A DNA stretch of 64,000 nucleotides from Synergistes jonesii (GCF_000712295.1 NZ_JMKI01000054.1:48668-112667); one strand, 5' to 3'; positions 1 to 10,038 are shown, numbered from the stretch's first letter. Made by a program: numbers and translations. The notes: generated by a model not told the origin, from the letters alone.

Positions 1-1068
1 TTCACAGATAAAAGACTCTTAAACCTGCTTGAGAAAAAATTCCGCTCGCCGGTCCCTGCAAAGATCCGCGTCGGCCTGCTCAATTACTACACTGGCATGT
101 GCTACCGCATCCCGTACGAAGACCTCTTCGTGATCGGCGCCGTCTCGTGGGAAAAACATTTCGGCTTCATGGTGCTGTTAGTGACGGTTTGGCCTTTCAT
201 AATGGGCGCGCTCGCCGTCGCGACGGTACTGATAATCTACACGCTCTACGACAAGCTCATACTCCCCTTGAGGGCGTTCGACAGAGAAATGTCGTCGCTG
301 CGCCTCGGCTACGGCCTCACGCGGGAGCCGGCGGACTACTCCGTGCCGGAGATGCGGCATCTGCGCTCGGCTCTCGAACTGCTCGCGCAGTCGGAGATAG
401 AAAAAGAAAATCTGTCGCTCGATTACGTCAGCGACATCATAAAGGTGCAGGAGGAGGAGCGCGAGAGAATCTCGCGCGAAATACACGACGGACCGCTGCA
501 GTCCGTTACCGCGCTCGTCCAGCACCTCAGGCTCCTGTCGCTCGACCTCACCGACGAAGAGGCGGCGAAGAAGATCGCGAGCGCCGAGCGCATCGCCATG
601 GCCGGCGTCAGTGAGCTGCGCGAGTTCTGCAACAACCTTACGCCGCCGTGGCTCGACCTGGGCCTTCCGCAATCGCTCGACGAGCTCTGCAACAGGATGT
701 CCGCGCAGTACGGCGTCGAAATAGATTTGGACGCCGGGAACTGCGGCGGCGACCTCCCGCCGCCCCTCTGCCTCTCCTTTTACAGGGTGGCGCAGGAGGC
801 TATAAGCAACTCCGTCAACCACGGGAAGGCGACGGCGATATCGCTGCGCCTCGAAGCCGGGGAGGGCGTGCTCGCGATGCGCGTCGAGGACAACGGCACT
901 GGGTTCGAGATGCCCGGCGACATCAAGGAGCTGCGCGTCAAAGGGCACCGCGGCATCTCCAATATGAAGGAGAGGATGCGCCTCGTAGGAGGCACTCTGG
1001 AAATCAAGTCGTCTTTCGGAATCGGCACAATTATAAGTTGTGAAGTTCCGCTTCAGAATGTAAAATAG
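1..1068 (+). CDS. Sensor histidine kinase, NarL/HPK7 type (5' end outside window)
   Basis: The frame is open from base 1, so the N-terminus lies upstream of the window. Visible order: end of an extracytoplasmic sensor region, a transmembrane helix (about bases 160-240), a HAMP-like linker, then the dimerisation/phosphoacceptor helix with the H-box EEERERISREIHDGPLQS characteristic of HisKA_3 kinases. A GHKL ATPase domain follows, with an N-box around AQEAISNSVNHG, DNGTGFEM, and a C-terminal G-box GHRGISNMKERM. By family knowledge it autophosphorylates on the H-box His and passes phosphate to a LuxR/NarL-type response regulator. No regulator is seen downstream, so the partner is presumably upstream. 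The signal cannot be read from this part. Confidence 0.88.
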   Translation, partial: FTDKRLLNLLEKKFRSPVPAKIRVGLLNYYTGMCYRIPYEDLFVIGAVSWEKHFGFMVLLVTVWPFIMGALAVATVLIIYTLYDKLILPLRAFDREMSSLRLGYGLTREPADYSVPEMRHLRSALELLAQSEIEKENLSLDYVSDIIKVQEEERERISREIHDGPLQSVTALVQHLRLLSLDLTDEEAAKKIASAERIAMAGVSELREFCNNLTPPWLDLGLPQSLDELCNRMSAQYGVEIDLDAGNCGGDLPPPLCLSFYRVAQEAISNSVNHGKATAISLRLEAGEGVLAMRVEDNGTGFEMPGDIKELRVKGHRGISNMKERMRLVGGTLEIKSSFGIGTIISCEVPLQNVK

Positions 1069-1157
1069 TACAGGGCGCTGGAGCGCCGCCGCGCTTTGCG
1101 CGAACGAAACATCATATATTCGGATTCTCGAAAGGTGGGGGCCCCTCGGGCGTTGTG

Positions 1158-2807
1158 ATGAAATTAAGGATATTGGGCGCGGCAGGCGAAGTAACCGGCT
1201 CCAATTACATGATAGAGACAAAGAATTACAAGGTCCTCGTCGACTGCGGCACGCATCAGGGGCGCGACGAAGAGAAACACGCCGGCGAGGATTTCACATA
1301 CGATCCGTCGGATATAGACGCGCTGCTTTTGACCCACGCGCACATCGACCACAGCGGTAGGATACCGCTGCTCGTAAAAGAAGGTTTCAAAGGAAAAGTT
1401 TACTGTACGAACGCCACGTCCGAGCTCGTCGAGATACTTCTGCGCGACTCGGCTCATCTGATGCGCGAGGATGCGGAGTGGCGCACGCGCAAAAACGCGC
1501 GCCGCGGGCTGCCTCCCGTCGAGCCTATCTATGGCGAAAAGGACGTCGAGGATATGCTGACGCACCGCCAGCCGCTCCCATACGACGAAGTAGTCGACAT
1601 CCTCCCCGGACTTTCGGTGCGCTTCCGCGAGGCGGGGCATATATTGGGAAGTTCGATAATTGAAGCGTGGATATCCGAGGAGGAGGGACAGAAGCCCGTC
1701 AAAGTGGTCTTTTCGGGCGACCTCGGGCAGCTCGACGGCGTTATAGAGAAGCCGCCGACCGTCATCGACGAGGCGGACTTCGTGCTCATCGAATCCACCT
1801 ACGGCGACAGAATGCACAAGTCGCTCGCCGACACGCGCGCCGAGTTCCAGAGCGCTATGGAGGAGGCGATACGCTCGGGCGGAAAGGTGCTCGTGCCGAC
1901 CTTCGTGGTAGACCGCGCGCAGAGGATGCTCTACGAGTTCAAGCTTCTCCAGAAGAAGCTGCCCGGCCTCCGGATGCCGCCCATTTATCTCGACTCGCCC
2001 ATGGGAGTCAGGACGACCGAGATATATTCGAAATACAAGCATCTGCTCTCGCGCGAGCTGAAAGAGCTGCTCGCAGCCGGCGAAGACCCCTTCGAGCCCG
2101 ACGGCTTCCGCTTCGTGCGCACCGCCGAAGAATCGCGCGCGATAAACGACGTGAACGAGGCCATAGTCTTAGCCGGAAGCGGCATGTGCTCCGGAGGGCG
2201 CATCATGCACCATTTGAAGCACAGCCTGTACAGAAGGGACACGCAGGTCTTCTTCGTCGGCTATCAGGCCCACGGCACGCTCGGACGACGCCTCGTCGAC
2301 GGAGCGAAGACGGTGAGGATCATGGGCGAGGAGGTGGCGGTCAACGCGGCCTTCCGCACGCTGAACGGCTTTTCAGCGCACGCCGACCAGGACGACCTGC
2401 TGAAATGGGCCGGGCATTTCCCGCGGAAGGCGCAGTTCGTCGTAGTGCACGGCGAGCCTAAATCTTCCGAGGCCCTCGCGCAGTGTCTCGCGTACGAGGG
2501 TTACTTCGCGCGGGTGCCGGCCTTCGGCGACGAGATAGATCTGAGCTCCAGGGCGCCGGAAGACGCCAGGTGCCCCGTTATTTCACACCGTATGCGCGAC
2601 CGCGTCGACATCTATCCGCAGGACGTGGAGGACGCCCTCAACGATATCGCCTCCTGCATGGAGGATATGAAAGAGGGCGTGATAAGCAACGCAAAACGGT
2701 ACAAGGAGACCATGCCGCTGCTGATATCCGCCCGCGTGCTGCTCGAGGCCGCCGCTGCGCTGAGCGACGGCAGGCTGGCGTACAAAGAAAGGACCCCGGC
2801 AAAATAA
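1158..2807 (+). CDS. MBL-fold beta-CASP ribonuclease/exonuclease (Ysh1/CPSF73-like)
   Basis: A cytoplasmic zinc-dependent nuclease of the bacterial beta-CASP group, predicted to process or degrade RNA. Motifs in order: THAHIDHSGR (HxHxDH, metal ligands, near residue 57), GHILGSS, SGDLGQ, ESTYGDR opening the beta-CASP cap, GSGMCSGGRIMHHL, and the C-terminal GFSAHADQ and VVHGEP motifs (RMMBL domain). A further C-terminal extension of about 80 residues is of unknown role. Length (549 aa) fits the family. The start is ambiguous: GTG at 1155 directly precedes ATG at 1158. The purine-rich stretch at 1131-1140 is rather far upstream, so initiation may be weak. It lies 86 bp after the kinase and may be co-transcribed with it. 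Confidence 0.86.
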   Translation: MKLRILGAAGEVTGSNYMIETKNYKVLVDCGTHQGRDEEKHAGEDFTYDPSDIDALLLTHAHIDHSGRIPLLVKEGFKGKVYCTNATSELVEILLRDSAHLMREDAEWRTRKNARRGLPPVEPIYGEKDVEDMLTHRQPLPYDEVVDILPGLSVRFREAGHILGSSIIEAWISEEEGQKPVKVVFSGDLGQLDGVIEKPPTVIDEADFVLIESTYGDRMHKSLADTRAEFQSAMEEAIRSGGKVLVPTFVVDRAQRMLYEFKLLQKKLPGLRMPPIYLDSPMGVRTTEIYSKYKHLLSRELKELLAAGEDPFEPDGFRFVRTAEESRAINDVNEAIVLAGSGMCSGGRIMHHLKHSLYRRDTQVFFVGYQAHGTLGRRLVDGAKTVRIMGEEVAVNAAFRTLNGFSAHADQDDLLKWAGHFPRKAQFVVVHGEPKSSEALAQCLAYEGYFARVPAFGDEIDLSSRAPEDARCPVISHRMRDRVDIYPQDVEDALNDIASCMEDMKEGVISNAKRYKETMPLLISARVLLEAAAALSDGRLAYKERTPAK

Positions 2808-2832
2808 AAGCCGCGGCGACAGGGGATAAAGG

Positions 2833-4401
2833 ATGGGAAGTCAGATGGTGAAAAAGGCCGTAATTGCCGCAGTATGCGTGTGCTGCGCTGCGGCGCTTCT
2901 GCTTTTCATATTTTTCGGCCCGGGCTCGAAGGGCATCATGACGATGCTGCCGAAGCCGGACGAAAGGGAAATGTATTTGATAGCCGAGACGACGGGCGGT
3001 TGTCCCGAGCTCGTCGTCTCGCTTTTCAGCGAATCCTTCGGTGCGGAAGGCAGAAGCATGTCGGCCGAAAGCGCGCTGCTGGCTGCCGCGGCCGCGGCCG
3101 AGGAGGCGGCGCTGCTCGTCGAGAAAAATGAGGGCGACGGATATCGTCTCTGCGCGTCGCTGCACTTTTCCTCCGCCGAAACTTCGTCGCTGAAGAAGGG
3201 CAGGCTCGGCGCCGAGCTCGGCAAGATATTCAAAAGCGCCTCGATACGTGAGGGCGGGGCTGAGGGAGTTTTCGCGATAGAATCGGCCGCGTTCGGCGAG
3301 CCGCTGTTCTATAAGGTAAGCGGAAGATACACCGCGATGGCGGCCGACGCGGCCGCCTTGCGCCGCATGGAAGAGGCGTCGAAGCGCAGCTCCGCGAACC
3401 TCGGCGGCAAGAAATGGAGCGTGGAGAGAGGATGGCCCGCGCATATCGAAATATGCGACGGCGGCGCGATCACCGCGAACGCGAAGGAAAAATTCCCGGT
3501 GACGCTCGAAGCCGCATGGCGCGGCGCCGACGCAGAAGAGGCTTCCCCCGCCGAAGGCGAGGCGCGCTGGGCCTTCGTCAACCTCGGCAAGCCCGCCGAG
3601 CTGTGGCTTTCGCGCTCCCTCAAGGCCGAAAAATGGGAGACGGGAAACTATCTGATACCGGAGCCGCTCCTCTTCTCCGCCGGTATAAACCTGCCGGAGC
3701 CGAAGGGGAAATATAAAGACTGGCCCTTCCCGCTTTCGTCGCTCGGAGAGATAGCGGAGAACATAGGGCTCAGCGACTCTCAGGCGAGAGAAATCCTCGG
3801 GGGGCAGACCGTCTTTTCGCTCGGAGGGCAGAATAGGATATTGTGGTTCTCGCTGCCTGGCTTCCTCGTCGAATTCACCGGACGTCCCGCGCTGATGAGG
3901 GAACTCGTCGAAAAATTCTGGGAGAATCTCTTCTTCGGCGCGGAGCCGAAGCCTATGGCCGGCTTTGAGGCAGGCGGCTCGGCTAATCTGCCCTTCTCGG
4001 CGGTGGGAGCCGCGCGCGGGGGTGTAGCGGCGCTCGGCCTCGCGACGCCGCAGTCGCTTGAGGGCGGAGCCAAGACCCTCGGCAGATATCTTAAGGACGG
4101 CGAAGAGGCGATAGGCTGGGCGATAGCCGACCTGCCGCGCATCGGCGCCGCGCTCTCCGATATGACCAAGATGAGCAGCTTCCTCGAAGAGGAGGCTTAC
4201 GAGGATGAAGATTTTTCCGATTTTGAAAGCGGAGGCGTCCCCGGCATGCTTCAGCCGGATATAACGACGACCCCTTTTGATCAAGAGATAGCTGACTCCT
4301 TCGGAAACGTCCTCAAACGCATGGGGCGCATATTCATAGTATGGGAAAAACCCCTCTCCGGCAGGCTGCTGTGGTACAGCTCGCAGAAGTCGGCAAATTA
4401 A
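2833..4401 (+). CDS. Unknown protein with N-terminal membrane anchor
   Basis: I do not recognise this 522-residue protein. Residues 6-30 form one strongly hydrophobic helix after MVKK, with paired cysteines (VCVCCAAALLLF). This suggests a signal anchor or an uncleaved leader, with the rest outside the membrane. The body is acidic, Ala/Gly-rich and has no obvious repeat or catalytic motif; a cluster EEEAYEDEDFSDFESGG lies near residue 455. The start could be ATG 2833 or ATG 2845 (MVKK). It sits 25 bp after the beta-CASP gene and 16 bp before tyrS, so it probably belongs to the same transcript. The layout (leader, long extracytoplasmic domain) is reminiscent of DUF3352-like proteins, but this was not tested. 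Confidence 0.7.
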   Translation: MGSQMVKKAVIAAVCVCCAAALLLFIFFGPGSKGIMTMLPKPDEREMYLIAETTGGCPELVVSLFSESFGAEGRSMSAESALLAAAAAAEEAALLVEKNEGDGYRLCASLHFSSAETSSLKKGRLGAELGKIFKSASIREGGAEGVFAIESAAFGEPLFYKVSGRYTAMAADAAALRRMEEASKRSSANLGGKKWSVERGWPAHIEICDGGAITANAKEKFPVTLEAAWRGADAEEASPAEGEARWAFVNLGKPAELWLSRSLKAEKWETGNYLIPEPLLFSAGINLPEPKGKYKDWPFPLSSLGEIAENIGLSDSQAREILGGQTVFSLGGQNRILWFSLPGFLVEFTGRPALMRELVEKFWENLFFGAEPKPMAGFEAGGSANLPFSAVGAARGGVAALGLATPQSLEGGAKTLGRYLKDGEEAIGWAIADLPRIGAALSDMTKMSSFLEEEAYEDEDFSDFESGGVPGMLQPDITTTPFDQEIADSFGNVLKRMGRIFIVWEKPLSGRLLWYSSQKSAN

Positions 4402-4417
4402 ACCTGGAGGTTTTCAT

Positions 4418-5695
4418 ATGTACACAAACGCACTGAAAGTGCTGCGCGAGCGCGGCTTTATCGAGTGGAGCAGCCACGGCGAAGAGCTTGAGAAGCACTT
4501 CGCCGAAAATATGGTCACGGGCTACGTCGGCTTCGACCCAAGCGCCGACAGCCTGCACGTCGGCAACCTCGTCGCGATAATGGGGCTCGCGTGGCTGCAG
4601 CGCCTCGGACACCGGCCGATCGCGCTGGCCGGCGGCGGCACGGGCAGGATAGGCGATCCCTCCGGCAAGAGCGCCGAGCGCAATCTGCTAGCCGAGGATC
4701 AGATTCTGCACAACGTCGGATGCATAGCGGCACAGCTGAGGCACTTCCTCGACTTCAACTGCGGCGAGAACAGCGCGCTGCTGCTGAACAACAACGACTG
4801 GCTCAAAAAGCTGAATTATATAGAATTCCTGCGCGACATCGGCAAATTCTTCTCCGTCAGCTTCCTCGTCAACCGGGAATACGTGCGCGCGCGCGTGCTC
4901 GACCCCGACAAGTCGATAACCTACACCGAGCTCTCCTACATACTGCTGCAGGCCTTCGACTTCGACCACCTCTACGGAGGATACGGCTGTACGCTTCAGA
5001 TGGGCGGCAACGACCAGCAGGTCAACATCATCGCCGGCATGGAACTGGCGCGCAAGAAATCCGGCGGGCAATGCTACGGCATGACCTTCCCGCTGCTGCT
5101 CAACGCGCAGGGGCAGAAATTCGGGAAATCCGAAAGCGGGGCCGTCTACCTATCGCCCGAGCGCACGAGCGTCTACAAATTTTATCAGTTCTGGATCAAC
5201 GTCGACGACAGAGATCTGGAGAAGCTCTACAAGCTCTTCACCTTCCGAGGGCTCGGCGAGATAAAGGCTCTGCTCGCGGAGCACGAAAAAGCGCCGCATC
5301 TGCGCGCGGCTCAGAAGGAGCTGGCGTGGGAGATGACCTGCCGCGTGCACGGCGAAGAGGCGGCGGCGCGCGCTAAGGCCGCGAGCGCGGTGCTCTTCGG
5401 CGAAACTAAGATAAAGGACGCCCCCGCCGAGGCGCTGGAAACGCTCTCCGCCGAAATAGCCTGCACCGAGACCGAACTCTCCGACGACAAGACCGTCGCC
5501 GACTACCTCGTCCAGTGCGGCGCGAGCGAGTCGAAGGGCGACGCGAAGAAAAAGATCAAGGCCGGCGGCGCGTACCTGAACGGCGAAAAGCTGACCGACG
5601 CCTTCCGCAGGCTCACGGAGGAGGACCTTCTTGCCGGGCGCTTCGTGCAGCTCAACATAGGCAAAAAGGACTTCCGCCTGCTCAAAATAAAATAA
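4418..5695 (+). CDS. tyrS: Tyrosyl-tRNA synthetase
   Basis: Class I aminoacyl-tRNA synthetase that charges tRNA-Tyr in the cytoplasm. The HIGH-type motif appears as LHVGNLV near residue 47. The tyrosine pocket includes LLQAFDF and MGGNDQQ. The KMSKS equivalent is KFGKS near residue 234, which is the form found in bacterial TyrRS. The C-terminus (about residues 355-425) is an S4 RNA-binding domain (VQCGASESKGDAKKKIKAGG). Length 425 is normal. A good Shine-Dalgarno (CTGGAGG) lies about 8 bp before the ATG. It sits immediately downstream of the unknown membrane-anchored gene and is followed by a strong hairpin. Confidence 0.97.
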   Translation: MYTNALKVLRERGFIEWSSHGEELEKHFAENMVTGYVGFDPSADSLHVGNLVAIMGLAWLQRLGHRPIALAGGGTGRIGDPSGKSAERNLLAEDQILHNVGCIAAQLRHFLDFNCGENSALLLNNNDWLKKLNYIEFLRDIGKFFSVSFLVNREYVRARVLDPDKSITYTELSYILLQAFDFDHLYGGYGCTLQMGGNDQQVNIIAGMELARKKSGGQCYGMTFPLLLNAQGQKFGKSESGAVYLSPERTSVYKFYQFWINVDDRDLEKLYKLFTFRGLGEIKALLAEHEKAPHLRAAQKELAWEMTCRVHGEEAAARAKAASAVLFGETKIKDAPAEALETLSAEIACTETELSDDKTVADYLVQCGASESKGDAKKKIKAGGAYLNGEKLTDAFRRLTEEDLLAGRFVQLNIGKKDFRLLKIK

Positions 5696-5713
5696 TCCGT
5701 TTTTTTGAGGCTT

Positions 5714-5745
5714 GGGAGAGAGAGGAAAGCGTTCCTCTCTCTTCT
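5714..5745 (+). terminator. Hairpin after tyrS, likely weak terminator
   Basis: GAGAGAGGAA (5718-5727) and TTCCTCTCTC (5732-5741) form a perfect 10-bp stem with loop AGCG. It extends to 5714/5745 with G-T pairs. The downstream tract CTTCTTG is only moderately T-rich, so termination may be partial. The next gene starts 25 bp further on. Confidence 0.6.
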
Positions 5746-5769
5746 TGTCGTAGAGGGGATTTAAAAATC

Positions 5770-6672
5770 TTGAAAAAGAGCGAAAAGGAAAAAACTGCCG
5801 AAAAAAAGACGGGCGCGAAGGTGCGCGCCTGCATGGCCTTTGCGAAAAGCATACGCCCTGGGTGGCGCGCGGACGCGCTCGCCGGCCTGCTTATATTCAT
5901 CCTGAAGCTGCTCGGCGTACGCAAGAAAATCGCGCTGGACAACATAGCGCTCTGCCTGCCGGAAAAAACTTGCGAAGAGCGCAGAAAAATCCTCGCGGAA
6001 TCCTACGAGAGCATGGTGTGGACCGGCGTCGAAATGCTCGCGTGGCAGCGGGACGCGTCGCTGTTGGACAGGATGCTCGTCGAGATCAGCGGGCGCGAAT
6101 ACATCGACGAAGCGCTCGCCGCTGGGCGCGGCGCGATAATAATCTCCGCCCACATCGGGAGCTGGGAGTACGCCGCGGCGTGGCTGGCGCGTCACTATCC
6201 CTTCTACGGCGTGGTGCGGCATTCCGACAGCCCCTTCCAGCGCGAGCTGATCGAAGAAATGCGCGAGACCTCTGGCCTTATGACCATATCGAAGGACGCG
6301 TCGATGAAGCGCGTCATAACCGTGCTGCGTAAAAACGGAGTCTTCGGCCTGCTCGCCGACCAGCACGGAGGCGACGAAGGACTCCTCGTTCCCTTCTTCG
6401 GGCGGCTCACGCGCACGCCGGCCGGCCCCGCCGCTTTCTCCGTGCTGGCCGGGGCTCCGATGATTCCGTTTATGGCGCGGCGCCTGGAACCCTTTAAATT
6501 TTCGATAACTGTGTCGCCGCCGATGCCGCGCCCGGACAAGAATCTCTCAAGAGACGAAGCGATAGCCGACCTGACGGCTCGAATGAACCGTGAATTCGAA
6601 AAGATGATAATCGAAAACCCGGGGCAGTGGCTCTGGCAGCACAGGAGATTCAGAAAAGAAGACGAAGAATAG
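5770..6672 (+). CDS. Lipid A biosynthesis acyltransferase-like protein (LpxL/HtrB family)
   Basis: A membrane-associated acyltransferase of the LpxL/LpxM/LABLAT family, which transfers a fatty acyl chain from acyl-ACP or acyl-CoA to a lipid A precursor or another glycolipid. The catalytic HX4E motif is in ISAHIGSWEYAA. Other family blocks are LLADQHGG, FFGRLTRTPAGPAAF and the C-terminal PGQWLWQHRRF. I chose TTG 5770 because GAGGGGA lies 10 bp upstream. This gives 300 residues, typical of the family; the frame is open further upstream but overlaps tyrS without a plausible start. An N-terminal hydrophobic helix (AGLLIFILKLLG) follows a basic stretch. Its presence supports a Gram-negative envelope. 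Confidence 0.85.
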   Translation: MKKSEKEKTAEKKTGAKVRACMAFAKSIRPGWRADALAGLLIFILKLLGVRKKIALDNIALCLPEKTCEERRKILAESYESMVWTGVEMLAWQRDASLLDRMLVEISGREYIDEALAAGRGAIIISAHIGSWEYAAAWLARHYPFYGVVRHSDSPFQRELIEEMRETSGLMTISKDASMKRVITVLRKNGVFGLLADQHGGDEGLLVPFFGRLTRTPAGPAAFSVLAGAPMIPFMARRLEPFKFSITVSPPMPRPDKNLSRDEAIADLTARMNREFEKMIIENPGQWLWQHRRFRKEDEE

Positions 6673-6704
6673 CGCGGCAGGCGGCGTGCGCCGCTTTTAT
6701 ACCC

Positions 6705-7622
6705 CTATCCTCCGTCGAAGGTTCTCTTTTTTGTGCTCTTTTCCCTCCGCCACGGCCTTATGAAGCTGTAGCGGCGCTGAGGCGTCGGCTGTGCGGTGGA
6801 GGAGCCTATCCATTTGTTGAGCTCTTTCGCGCTCACCGCCGATTCCTTTTTCAGCTTCATCGTCGGGTCCGCCTCCATTATCTTCTGCGCGCGCAGCAGG
6901 TCCCTCTGCTTCGGGCAGTCCTCGAGCCGGACGCCCTTTTTGTTTTTCATCTTCGTTATGTAACTTTCGAGCGTCCACAGGTCGTCGCAAGAGAGCTCGT
7001 CCGGCAGCTGCGGCTCTGGGAAGGCCGGAGTCTGCGAAAAGTCCGCGAGCTCCTTGAAGGAATCTATCGAAAGGGCGCGCGCCATCTCCATAGCGAGCAT
7101 CGCGCAGCCCTGCGCGTCGCTGCCGGCGTGGTGCGGCAGCAGCTCGATGCCGTAAAGGGCGCAGAGCGCCTCGAGGTTGTATTTGTTGTTTTCGTCGTGG
7201 ATGTCCGCGCGCTGCGCCAGCTCGAGCGTGCAGAGGTGCCCGTAGCTCCTGTATTCGTATCTTATGCCGTAGCACCGGAGCGCCGCGTCGAGCGTCAGCG
7301 CGTCGTCGCGGAAGCTGTGGGCGACGAGCGCCCGCCCCTCTATATCCGGGAATATCGCCTTCCAAACCCTATCGAAAGTCGGCGCGCCGCGCACGTCCTC
7401 ATAGGTTATGCCGTGGATTTGCACCGCGTTTCTCTGGAAATAGAAAGCCTTTTTCGGAGGCCTGACGAAATATTCGTAGGACCTGACGATCCTGCCGCGC
7501 TCAACGACGCAGAGTCCGAGCTGGCAGATCGAGCTCTGCGCGTTGTTGGCCCTTTCGAAGTCTATCGCGGTGAAGGTGAAGTCGTCGCACCGCGGCAAGT
7601 ATTTGCGGACCGTGATGATCAT
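6705..7622 (-). CDS. DnaQ-like 3'-5' exonuclease domain protein
   Basis: An RNase H-fold exonuclease of the DEDDh type, as in the DNA polymerase III epsilon family, acting on DNA or RNA ends. Exo I is FTAIDFERAN near residue 18, Exo II is in VAHSFRDDALTLD, and Exo III is HHAGSDAQGCA with the His and Asp spaced as in DEDDh enzymes. The domain ends near residue 190. The basic C-terminal 110 residues have no recognised fold and may bind nucleic acid. The start codon overlaps the stop of the UvrA-like gene upstream (ATGA, 7619-7622), so the two are translationally coupled and probably act together in DNA damage handling. That functional link is inference. Confidence 0.8.
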   Translation of the reverse strand: MIITVRKYLPRCDDFTFTAIDFERANNAQSSICQLGLCVVERGRIVRSYEYFVRPPKKAFYFQRNAVQIHGITYEDVRGAPTFDRVWKAIFPDIEGRALVAHSFRDDALTLDAALRCYGIRYEYRSYGHLCTLELAQRADIHDENNKYNLEALCALYGIELLPHHAGSDAQGCAMLAMEMARALSIDSFKELADFSQTPAFPEPQLPDELSCDDLWTLESYITKMKNKKGVRLEDCPKQRDLLRAQKIMEADPTMKLKKESAVSAKELNKWIGSSTAQPTPQRRYSFIRPWRREKSTKKRTFDGG

Positions 7623-9895
7623 GCGCGGCTTTCCTCCTCTCCGCTGGGCAGGCTCTCGACGACGTAGGGAGCCGTTACCGAGCTTTTGCAGGCCGGCATT
7701 TCCGACGGGAGGCCGGAGAATATTATCTCTCCGCCGGAGCGTCCGCCGCCGGGCCCGAGCTCTATTATATAGTCCGCTTCCTTCATTATATCCACGCTGT
7801 GCTCCACGAGGAAGAGCGTGTTTCCCGCGTCGGTCAGCTCGTTGAAGAGCTTGAGCAGCGTCTTTATATCGCCTAAGTGCAGCCCATCGGTCGGTTCGTC
7901 GAGTATGAATACCGAGCCGCGCTCGGCCAGGTGAGACGCTAACTTCACGCGCTGCAGCTCGCCGCCGGAGAGGGTCGTCATCGACTGGTTCAGGTGAAGG
8001 TAGCCGAGGCCGACGCGCCGAAGCGAAGTCAGCTTCGCGCAGAGCGGCCTGCCGCCGAAGAAGGCCGACGCCTCGTCGACAGTCATATCCATCACTTCGG
8101 CGATGTTTTTGCCGTTATAGGAGAAAGCGAGCGCCTCCTTAGAGTAGCGCTTGCCGCCGCAGAGGTCGCAGAGGGATTCTATCTCGTCCATGAAGTGCAT
8201 GCCGGAAACGACCACGCCCGAGCCGCCGCATGCGGGGCAGGCCCCCTTAGAGTTGAAGCTGAACCAGGCGGCGCTCGTCTTGTTCGCCGCTGCGAAGATC
8301 GCGCGTATCTCGTCCGCTATGTCGAGATACGTCGCCGGCGTCGAGCGTAGGTTTATGCCGATGTTTTTCTGCCCGATGAAGACCGTCTCCTCCGCGAACT
8401 GCCTGCGGAAAGATTCCATCAGCGACGACTTGCCGGAGCCCGCGACCCCGGCGATCACCGTCATCACGCCGAAGGGCAGCTTGAGCGAGACGTTTTTCAA
8501 ATTGTGCAGCGACGTCGGGGCGAGCGCGAACCAGCCCGTCGGCTTGCGCAGCGCTTTCTTGAACGGGGTTTTCCTTTTCAGCATTCTGCCGGTGAGGCTG
8601 CCGCAGGCGAGCAGCCCGTCGTAGCCGCCCTCGAATACTATCTTTCCGCCCTCCGCTCCGGCGCCAGGCCCCATGTCTACGATGTGGTCCGCAAGCTTTA
8701 TCACCTCGCGGTGGTGCTCGACTATCAGCACCGTGTTGCCGTGGTCGCGCAGCGCGCAGAGAGAATCTTTCAGCAGGCTGATGTCCTTCGGGTGCAGCCC
8801 TACTGAGGGCTCGTCGAGGACGTAGGCCATGTCCGTGAGGGCCGAGTTGATGTATTTCGCGATTTTTATGCGCTGCGCCTCGCCGCCGGAAAGAGTGCCG
8901 GTCGCGCGCGAGAGGGAAAGGTAGCCGAGCCCGATCTGCACGAGCGCGCCGAGCCTGCGCGACAGCTCGCGCTTTATGTCCGCGGCCATCGGGTCCGTTA
9001 TCCCCGCGACGAACTCCAGCGCCTCGGGGATGGGCATAGCCGTGACGTCGGCGATGTTCCTGCCGTTGATCAGGCAGCTGCGCACCTTCTCGTTGACGCG
9101 CGAGCCGCGGCACTCCGGGCACTCGTAGCTCGTCACCATCTTGTCCAAGATACGGGCGAAGCGCTCCCCCTCCTTCGTTGCGATGACGCTCCTGTACATG
9201 CGCGGGTAGAGCCCCTCGAACTTAGCGGACTTCGGCCAGTTCGGCGGCGGGTTTTTCAGCCTTATCTGCGGCGAGTAGAGGAAGAGCTGCAGCTCCTCCG
9301 GCGAATAATCCTTTATCTTTTTGTCGAGGTCGAAGAGCCCGCTGTAGGCGTAGCGCTTCCAGCGCCAGAGCCCGCGCCCGAACGCGGGGAAGTGGATCGC
9401 GTCTTCGTCGTTGAGGCTCTTGTCGAAGTCGACGAGCTTGTGGATGTCTAAGTCGTTCACTATGCCTACCCCGCCGCAGCGCGGGCACTTCCCCGATGGG
9501 TGGTTGAACGAAAAAATGTCGGAGTAGCCTATGAACGGCCTGCCTACGCGCGAGAAGAGCAGGCGCAGGATGGAATAAATGTCCGTGTAGGTGCCGACGG
9601 TCGAGCGGGTGTTCGGCGCCGGCTTCTTCTGATCTATGATGATCGTCACGGGGAGATTTTCTATGAGCTCGACCTCCGGCCTGCCGTACTTCGGCAGGAA
9701 CTGCTGTACGAAGCTCGGAAAGGTCTCGTTCAGCTCGCGCCGCGATTCCGCCGCTATCGTGTCGAGGCAGAGCGACGATTTTCCCGAGCCGGATACTCCT
9801 GTGAAAACGGTTATGACTTTTTTTGGTATTTTGAGAGAGACGTTCTTTAAATTATTTTCGTATGCGTTCGTTATTTCGATAAATCCGCGTTCCAT
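7619..9895 (-). CDS. UvrA-like ABC ATPase, short form (UvrA2-like)
   Basis: A cytoplasmic DNA-binding ATPase related to the excinuclease A subunit. It has two ABC modules: Walker [11 protein letters not shown] near residue 35 and [10 protein letters not shown] near residue 480, and signatures [10 protein letters not shown] and [10 protein letters not shown] followed by [10 protein letters not shown] and [10 protein letters not shown]. Cys-pairs ([32 protein letters not shown]) mark the zinc modules. At 758 residues it is clearly shorter than canonical UvrA (about 940), as expected for paralogues lacking the UvrB-binding insert. It is therefore probably not the housekeeping UvrA. Paralogues of this kind have been linked to damage tolerance or antibiotic self-resistance. 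It is coupled to the exonuclease by a 4-bp overlap. Confidence 0.88.
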   Translation of the reverse strand: MERGFIEITNAYENNLKNVSLKIPKKVITVFTGVSGSGKSSLCLDTIAAESRRELNETFPSFVQQFLPKYGRPEVELIENLPVTIIIDQKKPAPNTRSTVGTYTDIYSILRLLFSRVGRPFIGYSDIFSFNHPSGKCPRCGGVGIVNDLDIHKLVDFDKSLNDEDAIHFPAFGRGLWRWKRYAYSGLFDLDKKIKDYSPEELQLFLYSPQIRLKNPPPNWPKSAKFEGLYPRMYRSVIATKEGERFARILDKMVTSYECPECRGSRVNEKVRSCLINGRNIADVTAMPIPEALEFVAGITDPMAADIKRELSRRLGALVQIGLGYLSLSRATGTLSGGEAQRIKIAKYINSALTDMAYVLDEPSVGLHPKDISLLKDSLCALRDHGNTVLIVEHHREVIKLADHIVDMGPGAGAEGGKIVFEGGYDGLLACGSLTGRMLKRKTPFKKALRKPTGWFALAPTSLHNLKNVSLKLPFGVMTVIAGVAGSGKSSLMESFRRQFAEETVFIGQKNIGINLRSTPATYLDIADEIRAIFAAANKTSAAWFSFNSKGACPACGGSGVVVSGMHFMDEIESLCDLCGGKRYSKEALAFSYNGKNIAEVMDMTVDEASAFFGGRPLCAKLTSLRRVGLGYLHLNQSMTTLSGGELQRVKLASHLAERGSVFILDEPTDGLHLGDIKTLLKLFNELTDAGNTLFLVEHSVDIMKEADYIIELGPGGGRSGGEIIFSGLPSEMPACKSSVTAPYVVESLPSGEEESRA

Positions 9896-9942
9896 TTCTC
9901 ATTCACTCCGACCTGCACCGCACGATTTTTTTCGTTCGGCTA

Positions 9943-9971
9943 TTGACATTGACCGCGTAAAATGTTCAAAT
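9943..9971 (+). promoter_or_regulatory. Sigma-70-type promoter for the flavodoxin-like gene
   Basis: TTGACA at 9943-9948, a 17-bp spacer and TCAAAT at 9966-9971. It lies between the divergent UvrA-like gene and the flavodoxin-like gene, about 70 bp before the latter's ATG. Confidence 0.55.
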
Positions 9972-10038
9972 ATTCACAAAGGCTCGCATGCCTTCATTAC
10001 AACAACATAACATAACTCCTGAGGGGGAAATTGACAAT

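Noticed and set aside
2638..4284. Long minus-strand ORF opposite the unknown protein gene
   Set aside because: It is antisense to a gene with a clear leader and good codon structure, and its Arg-rich product is typical of shadow frames in G+C-rich DNA.
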